NCBI GenBank assembly: GCA_030028905.1
Contig: JALDYZ010000006.1
Location: forward strand, 62,001 to 126,000
Length of the DNA: 64,000 bases
Source: Ferirhizobium litorale
Lineage (GTDB): Bacteria; Pseudomonadota; Alphaproteobacteria; Rhizobiales; Rhizobiaceae
Direction: 5' to 3'
Part shown: positions 1 to 6,902 of the stretch, piece by piece
How positions within the stretch are numbered: the stretch's first letter is position 1
How the letters are laid out: every line of letters begins with the position of its first letter
Translations under genes and position numbers: made by a program
The notes under the pieces: generated by a model
What the model saw: the letters and a program-made list of their open reading frames with translations, nothing else
What the model was told of the DNA's origin: nothing
Database searches by the model: none

Positions 1-1407
1 TCGCGCCACGCCATGATCGACGATCGGACAGGGGTAGTCCTTGCCAAGCGCAATGCCGGCGTGTTCGAGGGCCGCTGTCGGCGCAGCGAAGGGGCGGTGG
101 ATGTATCTGTTGTCCAGTCGGGAAAGCTCGGGCACGAACCGACGGATATAGCGACCTTCGGGATCGAATTTTTCCGATTGCAGCACCGGATTGAATATCC
201 TGAAAAAGGGCGAGGCGTCCGCGCCGGAGCCGGCGACCCACTGCCAGTTCGCCGCATTCGAGGCCGGGTCGGCATCGACGAGCGTTTGGCGAAACCACTT
301 CTCGCCCCGCCGCCAGTCGATCATCAGATGCTTGACCAGGAAGGAAGCGACGATCATGCGCACCCGGTTGTGCATCCATCCATGCCGCCACAACTGGCGC
401 ATCCCGGCATCGACCATGGGGTAGCCGGTCATGCCCTTCGTCCAGCGGTCGAAGAGATCGTCGTCATTCTCCCAGGGAAAAGCGTCGAAGCGGTCGTTCC
501 AGTTGTTCTCGGGCAACGCCGGGAAGTGGAAGAGCAGGTGGTAGCAGAATTCACGCCAAGCCAGTTCCTTGCGGAAGTGGACGACGTCATCGGTCGCGAT
601 ATGGCCGGCAAGTCCGGCCGTCGCGTGCCAGATCCGCGCAGGCGATATTTCCCCGAGCGCGAGATGCGGCGAAAGCAACGATGTCGATGGCCTTGCCGGA
701 AAATCTCGGCCTTCTCGATATCCGCCGATGGCACTCTCGATGAAGGCTTCCAGTTTCGTGGCGGCACCGGCTTCCCCGGGCGTCCAAATTTCCGGGAACT
801 CCCGAGCCCAGTCGGGCGCGGTCGGCAGCAGGCCCCAGTCGGCAAGCCGCTCCGATCTGGGATTGGCTTCGGGAGCGAGGATCCGGCGTGGTGCCTCCAC
901 CGTCGACGGCGGGTCGCCCATGCGCTCCAGTGCGCGCCAGAAGGGCGTATAGACCCTGTAAGGACCGCCCGCACCGGTCACCAGTTTCATTGGGTCGTGC
1001 AGTAGCTGGCCGGGAAAGCTGACGACCATTAGCCCACGGGACTTCAGGTCCCGCTTGATTACCGTGTCGAGGGCAATCCCGCCGGGGTCGTGGCGGCGAT
1101 TCCAGTAAATGCTGCCCGCACCTGTTTCGCGGACGATCTCGTCGAGCACGGTGTCGGCGCTGCCGCGGCGAAACACCAGTTCCGCACCAAGGTTCCCGAG
1201 CGATCGCTGCAGCGAGACCAGCGAATGATGCAGCCACCAGTCCTGCGCCGGTCCAAGGGAACCGTTGCCGGGTGCCGGTGGTTCCCGGATATATAGGGAA
1301 ATGACCCGCCTGCCGCTGTCTGCTGCCGCTTTCAGGGCAAGATTGTCGTCAAGCCTGAGGTCCTTGCGGAACCACACGATGATGGGCGCCGCTGCGGTGT
1401 CGGTCAC
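1..1407 (-). CDS. phrB: deoxyribodipyrimidine photolyase, 3' end cut by window edge
   Basis: Repairs cyclobutane pyrimidine dimers in DNA using blue light and FADH-. The reverse strand reads open from a GTG at 1407 to base 1 (469 residues, family about 480), so only the last few residues are missing. Seen: the N-terminal Rossmann start WFRKDLRLDD (residues 12-21), the C-terminal FAD-binding core with WREFCYHLLFHFP, TGYPMVDAGMRQLW near residue 327, HNRVRMIVASFLVKHL, and the substrate-side run AANWQWVAGSGADASPFFRIFNP. These are typical of class I CPD photolyases. The GTG is preceded by a GAAAGG ribosome site about 9 bases upstream; no ATG fits better. It points away from the tRNA-Asn gene and seems to be a single-gene unit. 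A cryptochrome is the alternative, but the whole repair-type core is present. Confidence 0.93.
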   Translation of the reverse strand, partial: MTDTAAAPIIVWFRKDLRLDDNLALKAAADSGRRVISLYIREPPAPGNGSLGPAQDWWLHHSLVSLQRSLGNLGAELVFRRGSADTVLDEIVRETGAGSIYWNRRHDPGGIALDTVIKRDLKSRGLMVVSFPGQLLHDPMKLVTGAGGPYRVYTPFWRALERMGDPPSTVEAPRRILAPEANPRSERLADWGLLPTAPDWAREFPEIWTPGEAGAATKLEAFIESAIGGYREGRDFPARPSTSLLSPHLALGEISPARIWHATAGLAGHIATDDVVHFRKELAWREFCYHLLFHFPALPENNWNDRFDAFPWENDDDLFDRWTKGMTGYPMVDAGMRQLWRHGWMHNRVRMIVASFLVKHLMIDWRRGEKWFRQTLVDADPASNAANWQWVAGSGADASPFFRIFNPVLQSEKFDPEGRYIRRFVPELSRLDNRYIHRPFAAPTAALEHAGIALGKDYPCPIVDHGVAR

Positions 1408-1549
1408 GGGGTCGGCCTTTCGTTTGCACACATTGCAACAGGATTCCACGGAGTTTCCATAGCGCGCAATCGACTTCGCCAAATATGGGGATGAATGCAA
1501 ACAGAAACGGCCGCATAGCAAAATTGCTGATGCAGCCGTTTTTGAAATC

Positions 1550-1624
1550 TGGCTCCCCGGGTCGGATTCGAACCGACGACCTATCGATTAACAGTCGAGT
1601 GCTCTACCGCTGAGCTACCAGGGA
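1550..1624 (-). tRNA. tRNA-Asn (anticodon GTT)
   Basis: A 75-base cloverleaf on the reverse strand with a 7-bp acceptor stem (TCCCTGG with CCGGGGA, one G-T pair), a T arm GTCGGTTCGAATCCGAC and an anticodon loop reading CTGTTAA. Discriminator G73 is followed by an encoded CCA at 1552-1550. Confidence 0.96.
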
Positions 1625-1743
1625 TCAACCGCTTGCCGCGGTGTGAGTGGGCTTCTACAAATGCTTTTCCGATTTGCCAAGCGGTTTTTTTAAAAAAGCG
1701 CATTCGGCTTGTTTTTTTTGACCGACACCCCAACATCCTGTGG

Positions 1744-2067
1744 ATGGAAGATACAACGCAAAATCAGACAAAGCGAGCCAAGCGCCCGAAAAGCCGGGGG
1801 AATGGACAGAATTCCTTCGGAATCCACCCGCAAACCCGGAAACTGATGCTCGGCGGCTGGCATGTCTCTATGCCGGAGTCCCGGATTGCTCGCGTGACGA
1901 TCGGCAGCCTTCTGGTCGTCGGGGGCTTTGCCGGTTTCCTTCCAGTGCTCGGCTTCTGGATGATCCCGCTCGGCCTGTTGGTCCTCTCCCACGATCTGCC
2001 GCGCGTGAGGCGATGGCGCCGTCGCCTCGCTGTCTGGTGGACCAAGCGCCGCGGTTCGTCCGGCTGA
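1744..2067 (+). CDS. small membrane protein, PGPGW-like
   Basis: A 107-residue protein whose N-terminal 30 residues are Lys/Arg/Asn-rich, followed by one hydrophobic stretch of about 30 residues (RVTIGSLLVVGGFAGFLPVL and on) that could form a hairpin, and a strongly basic tail (RVRRWRRRLAVWW). The FLPVLGFWMIPLGLLVLS pattern followed by a basic tail resembles the putative transmembrane PGPGW family, whose function is unknown. The reading frame stays open back to 1633, but that extension has poor composition. I chose the ATG at 1744; an ATG at 1846 would leave only the membrane part. It is transcribed away from the tRNA-Asn. Confidence 0.65.
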   Translation: MEDTTQNQTKRAKRPKSRGNGQNSFGIHPQTRKLMLGGWHVSMPESRIARVTIGSLLVVGGFAGFLPVLGFWMIPLGLLVLSHDLPRVRRWRRRLAVWWTKRRGSSG

Positions 2068-2216
2068 ACTGCCTTCCAACTTCGCGGGCGGTAGCGAAAA
2101 TTGCGCGCCAAAACATTGCCGTTTCCCATCACTTATGGTTAATATTTTAACAATTGCGGATGTAGGAGGAATGAGCGTCGGGCAGGCCCGTCGTTACCGC
2201 AAGCTGGAGGAACCCG

Positions 2217-2405
2217 ATGATCTTGAAGATCTTCACCGCGAAGCCAGAGGTCGAAACCGAAGATACCGGTACCTATGCTGATGGATTGTTCGAATTGAAC
2301 CGGCCAGAGCGGCGAACGGGTGCGAATGTCAGCCGGCGGTCTGCGCACGAACGCGACTACGGCCCTACGCGGGAAGTCATGGACGTGCCTCTCGGCTTTG
2401 CCTGA
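2217..2405 (+). CDS. hypothetical protein, 62 residues
   Basis: No family recognised. The protein is hydrophilic and charged, with several Glu, Asp and Arg and no membrane segment or cysteine. The case for it being real is a strong ribosome site, GGAGG, 6 bases before the ATG, and an upstream AT-rich stretch (about 2130-2160) that could hold a promoter. It could also be a chance frame within an intergenic transcript. Confidence 0.45.
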   Translation: MILKIFTAKPEVETEDTGTYADGLFELNRPERRTGANVSRRSAHERDYGPTREVMDVPLGFA

Positions 2406-2451
2406 GGCCGGATCCTCGCAGCCTCACACCTCGCAATTTTCCCTGCCCGAA

Positions 2452-2751
2452 TTATCGGTTGCTGCCGCGCGATCGGCGATCACTGCAAGCGGCCACCGGG
2501 CAGGCGGGATTGTCGCGGGTTGGCACGCTTCGCCAGACCATCGGTCCGCCCCAGCAATAGGACTGGTTTGCGACATAGCGATTGTAGATCGGCAAGCCGG
2601 ACCGTGAGGTGTATTGCAATATGGCCGCGCCATTCTGGGCAAGCACGCTGCGAACGCCCTGACAAGTCAGGGATGTCGGGTCGTAAGTGGGGGGAGCTGC
2701 TGCGGCCGGGGAAGCCATTACCAACATCAGTCCGAGGATCCGCTTGCGCAT
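2452..2751 (-). CDS. small secreted protein, rhizobial conserved hypothetical
   Basis: About 99 residues. It starts with a clear signal peptide (MRKRILGLMLVMASPAAAAP, cleavage after AAA). The mature part has paired cysteines (LTCQGVRSVL, QSYCWGG, NPACPVAAC) and the pattern GAAILQYTSRSG..YNRYVANQSYC, which I recognise as a family of short periplasmic proteins in rhizobia with no known function. The four cysteines probably form disulfides. I use the ATG at 2751, which has an AAAGGA site 9 bases before it; a GTG at 2769 would put that ribosome site inside the gene. Confidence 0.72.
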   Translation of the reverse strand: MRKRILGLMLVMASPAAAAPPTYDPTSLTCQGVRSVLAQNGAAILQYTSRSGLPIYNRYVANQSYCWGGPMVWRSVPTRDNPACPVAACSDRRSRGSNR

Positions 2752-3087
2752 TACAAAGGTTCCTTTCACGAATGATTGACCGCCTGAGCACGGTGTCGGG
2801 CGCGGCGATCAGGCTGCGTCCGGCTGTCTCGCTTTTGATGGTGTGACCGTGCCGAAACGAGCAACGATGATTCCCAGGCAGATCGGCTGTAATGAACGTC
2901 CTGCAGCCGCATATTCAGTCATGGGTGAAATTTAGACAAGGCTTGCAGAGTTCACGGTTGGGTGATGAGCACGCGTTGCCAGCGCGCTTGCGGCGCAGTT
3001 CCGGACGGGTGCGCAGCGGACATAAGCCATGGTCAAGTCGACGGCGGAAACGGGGTGTGCTCTCGACAGTCTGGGATTGGAAAAAAT
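2752..3087. other. intergenic, no gene seen
   Basis: Between the small secreted protein and tRNA-Cys. Short frames exist on both strands but none has a convincing ribosome site or protein-like composition. It presumably carries the promoter of the secreted-protein gene. Confidence 0.5.
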
Positions 3088-3161
3088 TGGAGGCCTCGCC
3101 CGGAATCGAACCGGGATGCAAGGATTTGCAGTCCTCTGCGTAACCACTCCGCCACGAGGCC
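3088..3161 (-). tRNA. tRNA-Cys (anticodon GCA)
   Basis: A 74-base cloverleaf on the reverse strand: acceptor GGCCTCG pairs with CGAGGCC, anticodon loop CTGCAAA, T arm CCCGGTTCGATTCCGGG, encoded CCA at 3090-3088. Confidence 0.96.
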
Positions 3162-3452
3162 TCATTCATATGTCGAGCGGTGACGGGCGTTTAGAACGAA
3201 TCTATTGCAAGCGCAAGGCCCTCGCCGGGAAAATTCGGCTTTTTGGATCTCCAGGCTGTGGAATGTTGGAGGGGATGCGGCCGAGCTTTCGGGGCATCAC
3301 GCATTTGTTGTTCGGCGAAGCTGAATTGCATCCGTCCAAAGCAGCGCGCGGCTTCACCCCGCGTTCGTGTGCCCCTTGAAAGCTGTGTCTCGCGCAAGTA
3401 ATACACGGGACAGTTTGGCCGGTTTGGCGGGAAATTTACAAGGCGACAGGAC

Positions 3453-4124
3453 ATGATTGATTTCGAAGCAGCGCGCATCAAGATGGTCGATAATCAGATC
3501 CGCACCACGGACGTGACGTCACATTCCATCCTCAATGCATTTCTTACCGTTCCGCGCGAGGTTTTCGTTCCGTCTCGCCTGCAGCCGGTCGCCTACATCG
3601 ACACGGACCTTGAAATTGCCCCGGCTCCCCCGGGTGGCGTGGGACGATACGTGATGGAACCGTCGCCGCTTGCCAAGCTGCTGCAACTCGCTGCCATCAC
3701 CAAGGAGCATGTGGTGCTCGAAGTGGGCTGCGGGACCGGGTACTGTTCTGCTATCCTTTCGCTTCTTGCCGGCTCGGTCGTGGCGCTCGAGAGCGACGCC
3801 GAACTGGCGGCCCAGGCGACTAGCAAGCTTTCGGAACTTGGTTATGACAATGTCGCGGTCGTTTCCGGCGAGCTTGCCAAGGGGTATCCGGCGGAAGCGC
3901 CCTATGATGTGATCTTCATCAACGGAGCGGTATCGATTGTACCGGAGGATCTTCTGGCGCAGTTGCGCGACGGAGGAAGGCTGGTTGCTGTCGTCGGTAC
4001 CGGCAACGCGTCGCTTGCCAAGGTTTTCGTGCGCGAAGGCGGCGCATATTCCGAAAGCGCGTTCTTCAATACGGCGGTAAAGCCGCTCCCGGGCTTTGGA
4101 AAAAGCGAAGCGTTCGTATTTTGA
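3453..4124 (+). CDS. protein-L-isoaspartate O-methyltransferase family protein
   Basis: 223 residues. SAM-dependent methyltransferase of the PCMT family, cytoplasmic. Seen: the N-terminal start ARIKMVDNQIRTTDV, PREVFVP at 35-40, SAM-binding motif I VLEVGCGTGY at 88-97, VALESD after it, and GGRLVAVVG late in the protein. The loop that in true PCMTs reads GQTISQP is here GRYVMEP (about 64-70), so repair of isoaspartate is not assured. It sits directly upstream of tolC in the same direction, an order common in rhizobia. A second PCMT-like gene lies at 28619. The start ATG follows AAGGCGACAGGAC. Confidence 0.85.
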   Translation: MIDFEAARIKMVDNQIRTTDVTSHSILNAFLTVPREVFVPSRLQPVAYIDTDLEIAPAPPGGVGRYVMEPSPLAKLLQLAAITKEHVVLEVGCGTGYCSAILSLLAGSVVALESDAELAAQATSKLSELGYDNVAVVSGELAKGYPAEAPYDVIFINGAVSIVPEDLLAQLRDGGRLVAVVGTGNASLAKVFVREGGAYSESAFFNTAVKPLPGFGKSEAFVF

Positions 4125-4183
4125 ACAAGAATCGGATACTTAAGTGTGGCCGAGTTCGGTTTGACGGGTGTCTTGCGTGTTCG

Positions 4184-4204
4184 GTGAATATTCCCATTGT
4201 TCAC
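4184..4204. promoter_or_regulatory. inverted repeat GTGAA-N11-TTCAC upstream of tolC
   Basis: A 5-bp perfect inverted repeat between the PCMT-like gene and tolC, 180 bases before the tolC start. Operator-like size, but short enough to occur by chance. Confidence 0.3.
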
Positions 4205-4217
4205 TATGTCCATAGTT

Positions 4218-4241
4218 GCGTTGAATAAATTTGGTCAACGC
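4218..4241. promoter_or_regulatory. inverted repeat GCGTTGA-N10-TCAACGC upstream of tolC
   Basis: A 7-bp perfect inverted repeat with an AT-rich 10-base spacer, a geometry usual for a dimeric helix-turn-helix repressor. It lies about 145 bases before the tolC start. Candidate operator controlling tolC. Confidence 0.42.
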
Positions 4242-4383
4242 CACCCGATTTTCCGGCGGATCGGGCCGTTCAGATTAAGATCCGCTTAGTCAGCGTGTAG
4301 CTGCGTATTGGCTAGACCGTGTCAATTGGGGCAGGGCCCTGGGGACGCGCGTCGCCGATGTCGGCTTAACGCCAATGGAGTGA

Positions 4384-5760
4384 GTGAATTTGTCGATCAC
4401 GCGCAAGGCAGCGGTGGCTGCCATGATTGCCCCCTTGTTGTTTTTTGCCCCGGCGATAGCTGTGGCCGAAACCATCTCAGGAGCGATGGCCAAGGCGTAC
4501 CAGTACAATCCGGACCTGAATGCAGTACGGGCTGCCCTGCGGGCGACCGACGAAAACGTCACGATTGCAAAGTCCGGCTTCCGCCCGCAGATAGGCGCGT
4601 CTGCAGGCGTGACAGGCATCGATATTCGCGACGGGTTGAACTACCGCACGCATTCGGCCGGTGTTTCGATCACACAGCAGGTGTTCGATGGATTCCAGAC
4701 ACTGAACAATGTGCGTTCGGCGGAATCGGGTGTCCTGGCAAGTCGGGAAAACTTGCGTGCCAACGAGATCTCCCTGTTGCTTTCTGCGGCCCAGGCTTAT
4801 GCGGTTGTGGCCCGCAACCAGCAGATCGTCGTAATCCGCCGGCAGAACCTGAACTTCCTGGAAGAACAGGTGAAGGCGGCGGAATCCCGGCTTGTCGTGA
4901 ATGAAGGTACCCGTACCGACGTTGCCCAGTCGCAAGCAGAGGCCGCGGCCGCAAAAGCCGCTTTGTCGACGGCGATTGCCGCCCTGAAGTCAAGCGAAGC
5001 AACGTATGTGCAGATCGTCGGCGACGCGCCGAAGGGCATCAAGCAGCCGGTACCTGCCAAGAGGGGGCTTCCCTCCAACCTCGACAATGCGGTGGCGACG
5101 GGCATCAAGGAACACCCGAGCGTGCTGGCCTCGCTGCATTCGGTCGATGCCGCCGGCTACCAGGTAAAATCCGCGGAAGGCATCCTTCTTCCGGGCGTCG
5201 TGATCCAGGGATCGGTCAACCAGTCCGGAACGACTCAGCCGGGTTTCTTTGGTCAACCGCAGGAAGATACGGTCGCCGGTAGCGTAACCGCGCAGTTGCG
5301 GATCCCGATCTATCAGGGGGGGGCCGAGTACGGCCGCGTCCGACAGGCGAAGGAGCGGCTTGGCCAGCAACGCATCCTCGTCGACTCCGTCCGCGCCAGC
5401 GTCCAGCAGACCATCGTTTCGGCTTATGCCCAGTACGAGGCCGCAAAGGCATCGATTGTCGCCAATCGCGAGCAGATCGCCGCCGCAAAGGTTGCGCTGA
5501 GCGGCGTTCTCGAGGAGCGCAATGTCGGCCAGGCAACGACGCTCGACGTCCTGACGACGCAGCGTGACCTGCTCGAAGCGCAGGAAAGCCTCGTTCTTTC
5601 CCAATACATTGCGGTCGTCGCCAGCTACTCGGTCATCGCCTCCATGGGACGGTTGACGGTGACCGGACAGGGACTTCAGGTCGCCGAATATCGCCCGGAA
5701 AAGCACTACGAGGCAGTCAAGGACAAGTGGTTCGGTCTGCGCACCGTCGATGGTCGCTGA
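4384..5760 (+). CDS. tolC: TolC-family outer membrane channel protein
   Basis: 458 residues. Outer-membrane exit duct for type I secretion and RND/MFS efflux; forms a trimer. Seen: a signal peptide ending near PAIAVAET, then two repeated halves of long amphipathic helices and beta strands. TolC-type motifs include AYQYNPDLNAVRA, VTIAKSGFRPQIG, ANEISLLLSAAQAY, QSQAEAAAAKAAL, RQAKERLGQQ and NVGQATTLDVLTTQRDLLEAQ. The start is a GTG; a TTG two codons later (4390) has better spacing from the GGAG at 4377 and may be the real one. The upstream region carries two inverted repeats. Confidence 0.92.
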   Translation: MNLSITRKAAVAAMIAPLLFFAPAIAVAETISGAMAKAYQYNPDLNAVRAALRATDENVTIAKSGFRPQIGASAGVTGIDIRDGLNYRTHSAGVSITQQVFDGFQTLNNVRSAESGVLASRENLRANEISLLLSAAQAYAVVARNQQIVVIRRQNLNFLEEQVKAAESRLVVNEGTRTDVAQSQAEAAAAKAALSTAIAALKSSEATYVQIVGDAPKGIKQPVPAKRGLPSNLDNAVATGIKEHPSVLASLHSVDAAGYQVKSAEGILLPGVVIQGSVNQSGTTQPGFFGQPQEDTVAGSVTAQLRIPIYQGGAEYGRVRQAKERLGQQRILVDSVRASVQQTIVSAYAQYEAAKASIVANREQIAAAKVALSGVLEERNVGQATTLDVLTTQRDLLEAQESLVLSQYIAVVASYSVIASMGRLTVTGQGLQVAEYRPEKHYEAVKDKWFGLRTVDGR

Positions 5761-5820
5761 CGGTAGTCCGAAACCGGTCGTTTCGCGGGGAAACAAAGCT
5801 GTGCATCACGTTTGATTGTT

Positions 5821-5872
5821 GATTCGCAGTGATTTTTTTCCCCCGGTGAGTATCCTAGAGTGACTGCGAATC
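5821..5872. promoter_or_regulatory. 10-bp perfect inverted repeat upstream of popZ
   Basis: GATTCGCAGT at 5821-5830 is the exact reverse complement of ACTGCGAATC at 5863-5872. The 32 bases between hold a T-run and GGTGAGTATCCTAGAG. It ends 49 bases before the popZ ATG, so it may be an operator pair or a leader hairpin. Confidence 0.45.
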
Positions 5873-5921
5873 GCGGCCCTTCAGCAGGTGTCGCCGTCAC
5901 TTCAGGGATACGAGGACCGGT

Positions 5922-6776
5922 ATGGCTCAGCCCAATGCAGCGCGTGAACCTTCCATGGAGGAAATTCTGGCGTCGATCCGCCGGATCATCGAGAGCAACG
6001 AACCTCCGACACCCGCCAAGCTTGCGCCCGTCGCCGCCGTCGCCCCGCTGGAACCGGAATACCAAGACGATGACTCGGAAATCCATCTGACGGTCGACGA
6101 CGAGATAATGGCCGCGGAGCTTGCCACGGCGGTGAACGTCGGCAATCCCTCCGAAGCCCTTCCACCCGTATCGAGGGCCGAAGTCGACGACAAGGATCGA
6201 GCCTTGTCTCTGGCCGACGTGGCGGCGCGCGTGAGGGCTGCCTCAGAGCGTACCGCCAGCCAGTTGCGTCAATCCGAGCCAGCCCTGGCTCGTCCGGCCA
6301 CAAGAGCGGAAAGCCCGGTTGTGACCAGCCGCATGGCCGAATTGCGCACGACGACGCCGACCGCGGCCGCGGCGAAGCGGGTCGCCAATGATCCGGGTGT
6401 GGCATCCTTGGAAATCAGCTCGCTCGCGGAACAACTGAGCCTTGACGAGGAAATCGCCGCCATCGAACTGGATACTTCGCCGGTCGCCGGCCTCCCGGTC
6501 GCCGCAGGTCCGGAATCGGCCAACCGGCAGCCTGCCGCCCTTGGAGAGCGGGTTACCGCATCGTTGCTTTCACCGGAGGCCGGTGAGCAGGTGTCGCGTT
6601 CGTTCGGGGCCCTTGCCGCAGCCGTCGATGTCAAGCTCAGCCGCCCTGTCGACGAGATTGCCGAGGAAATGCTTCGGCCGATGCTGCAGGACTGGCTCGA
6701 CGACAACCTGCCGACGCTGGTCGAAAGACTGGTGCGCGAAGAGATCGAGCGCGTTGCGCGCGGCCCGCACCGCTGA
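5922..6776 (+). CDS. popZ: polar organizing protein PopZ (DUF2497)
   Basis: 284 residues. PopZ builds the polymeric hub at the growing or new pole that gathers chromosome-segregation and cell-cycle factors in alphaproteobacteria. Seen: the conserved N-terminal helix SMEEILASIRRIIESNE (about residues 9-25), a long low-complexity middle rich in Ala, Pro, Glu and Asp, and a C-terminal DUF2497 helix set ending LRPMLQDWLDDNLPTLVERL plus a basic tail. This three-part plan matches PopZ; Rhizobiaceae versions are longer than the Caulobacter one. It is followed by its own terminator and then valS, a neighbour commonly seen in the group. Confidence 0.9.
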   Translation: MAQPNAAREPSMEEILASIRRIIESNEPPTPAKLAPVAAVAPLEPEYQDDDSEIHLTVDDEIMAAELATAVNVGNPSEALPPVSRAEVDDKDRALSLADVAARVRAASERTASQLRQSEPALARPATRAESPVVTSRMAELRTTTPTAAAAKRVANDPGVASLEISSLAEQLSLDEEIAAIELDTSPVAGLPVAAGPESANRQPAALGERVTASLLSPEAGEQVSRSFGALAAAVDVKLSRPVDEIAEEMLRPMLQDWLDDNLPTLVERLVREEIERVARGPHR

Positions 6777-6805
6777 TCCAGCCCGGCGAGACAGTGCGAT
6801 CAATC

Positions 6806-6840
6806 GAAAGCCGCCCCGCGTCGGGGCGGCTTTCTTGTTG
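6806..6840 (+). terminator. Rho-independent terminator after popZ
   Basis: A 13-bp perfect stem (GAAAGCCGCCCCG) with a CGT loop, followed by the T-rich TTGTTG. Confidence 0.85.
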
Positions 6841-6902
6841 ACTCGCAGCCGGCCATCCGGTTTACAACCGACATCCTCAAATACGTAAGTTTGGTCATCA
6901 AG

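Noticed and set aside
1-1407. Photolyase as a truncated pseudogene
   Set aside because: The missing end is caused by the window edge; the frame is open throughout.
1550-1624. tRNA-Asn and tRNA-Cys as integration sites
   Set aside because: No integrase, no partial tRNA copy and no flanking direct repeat nearby.
2171-2281. 36-codon frame after GGAGGA overlapping the 62-residue gene
   Set aside because: The ribosome site is only one base from its ATG, too close to work.
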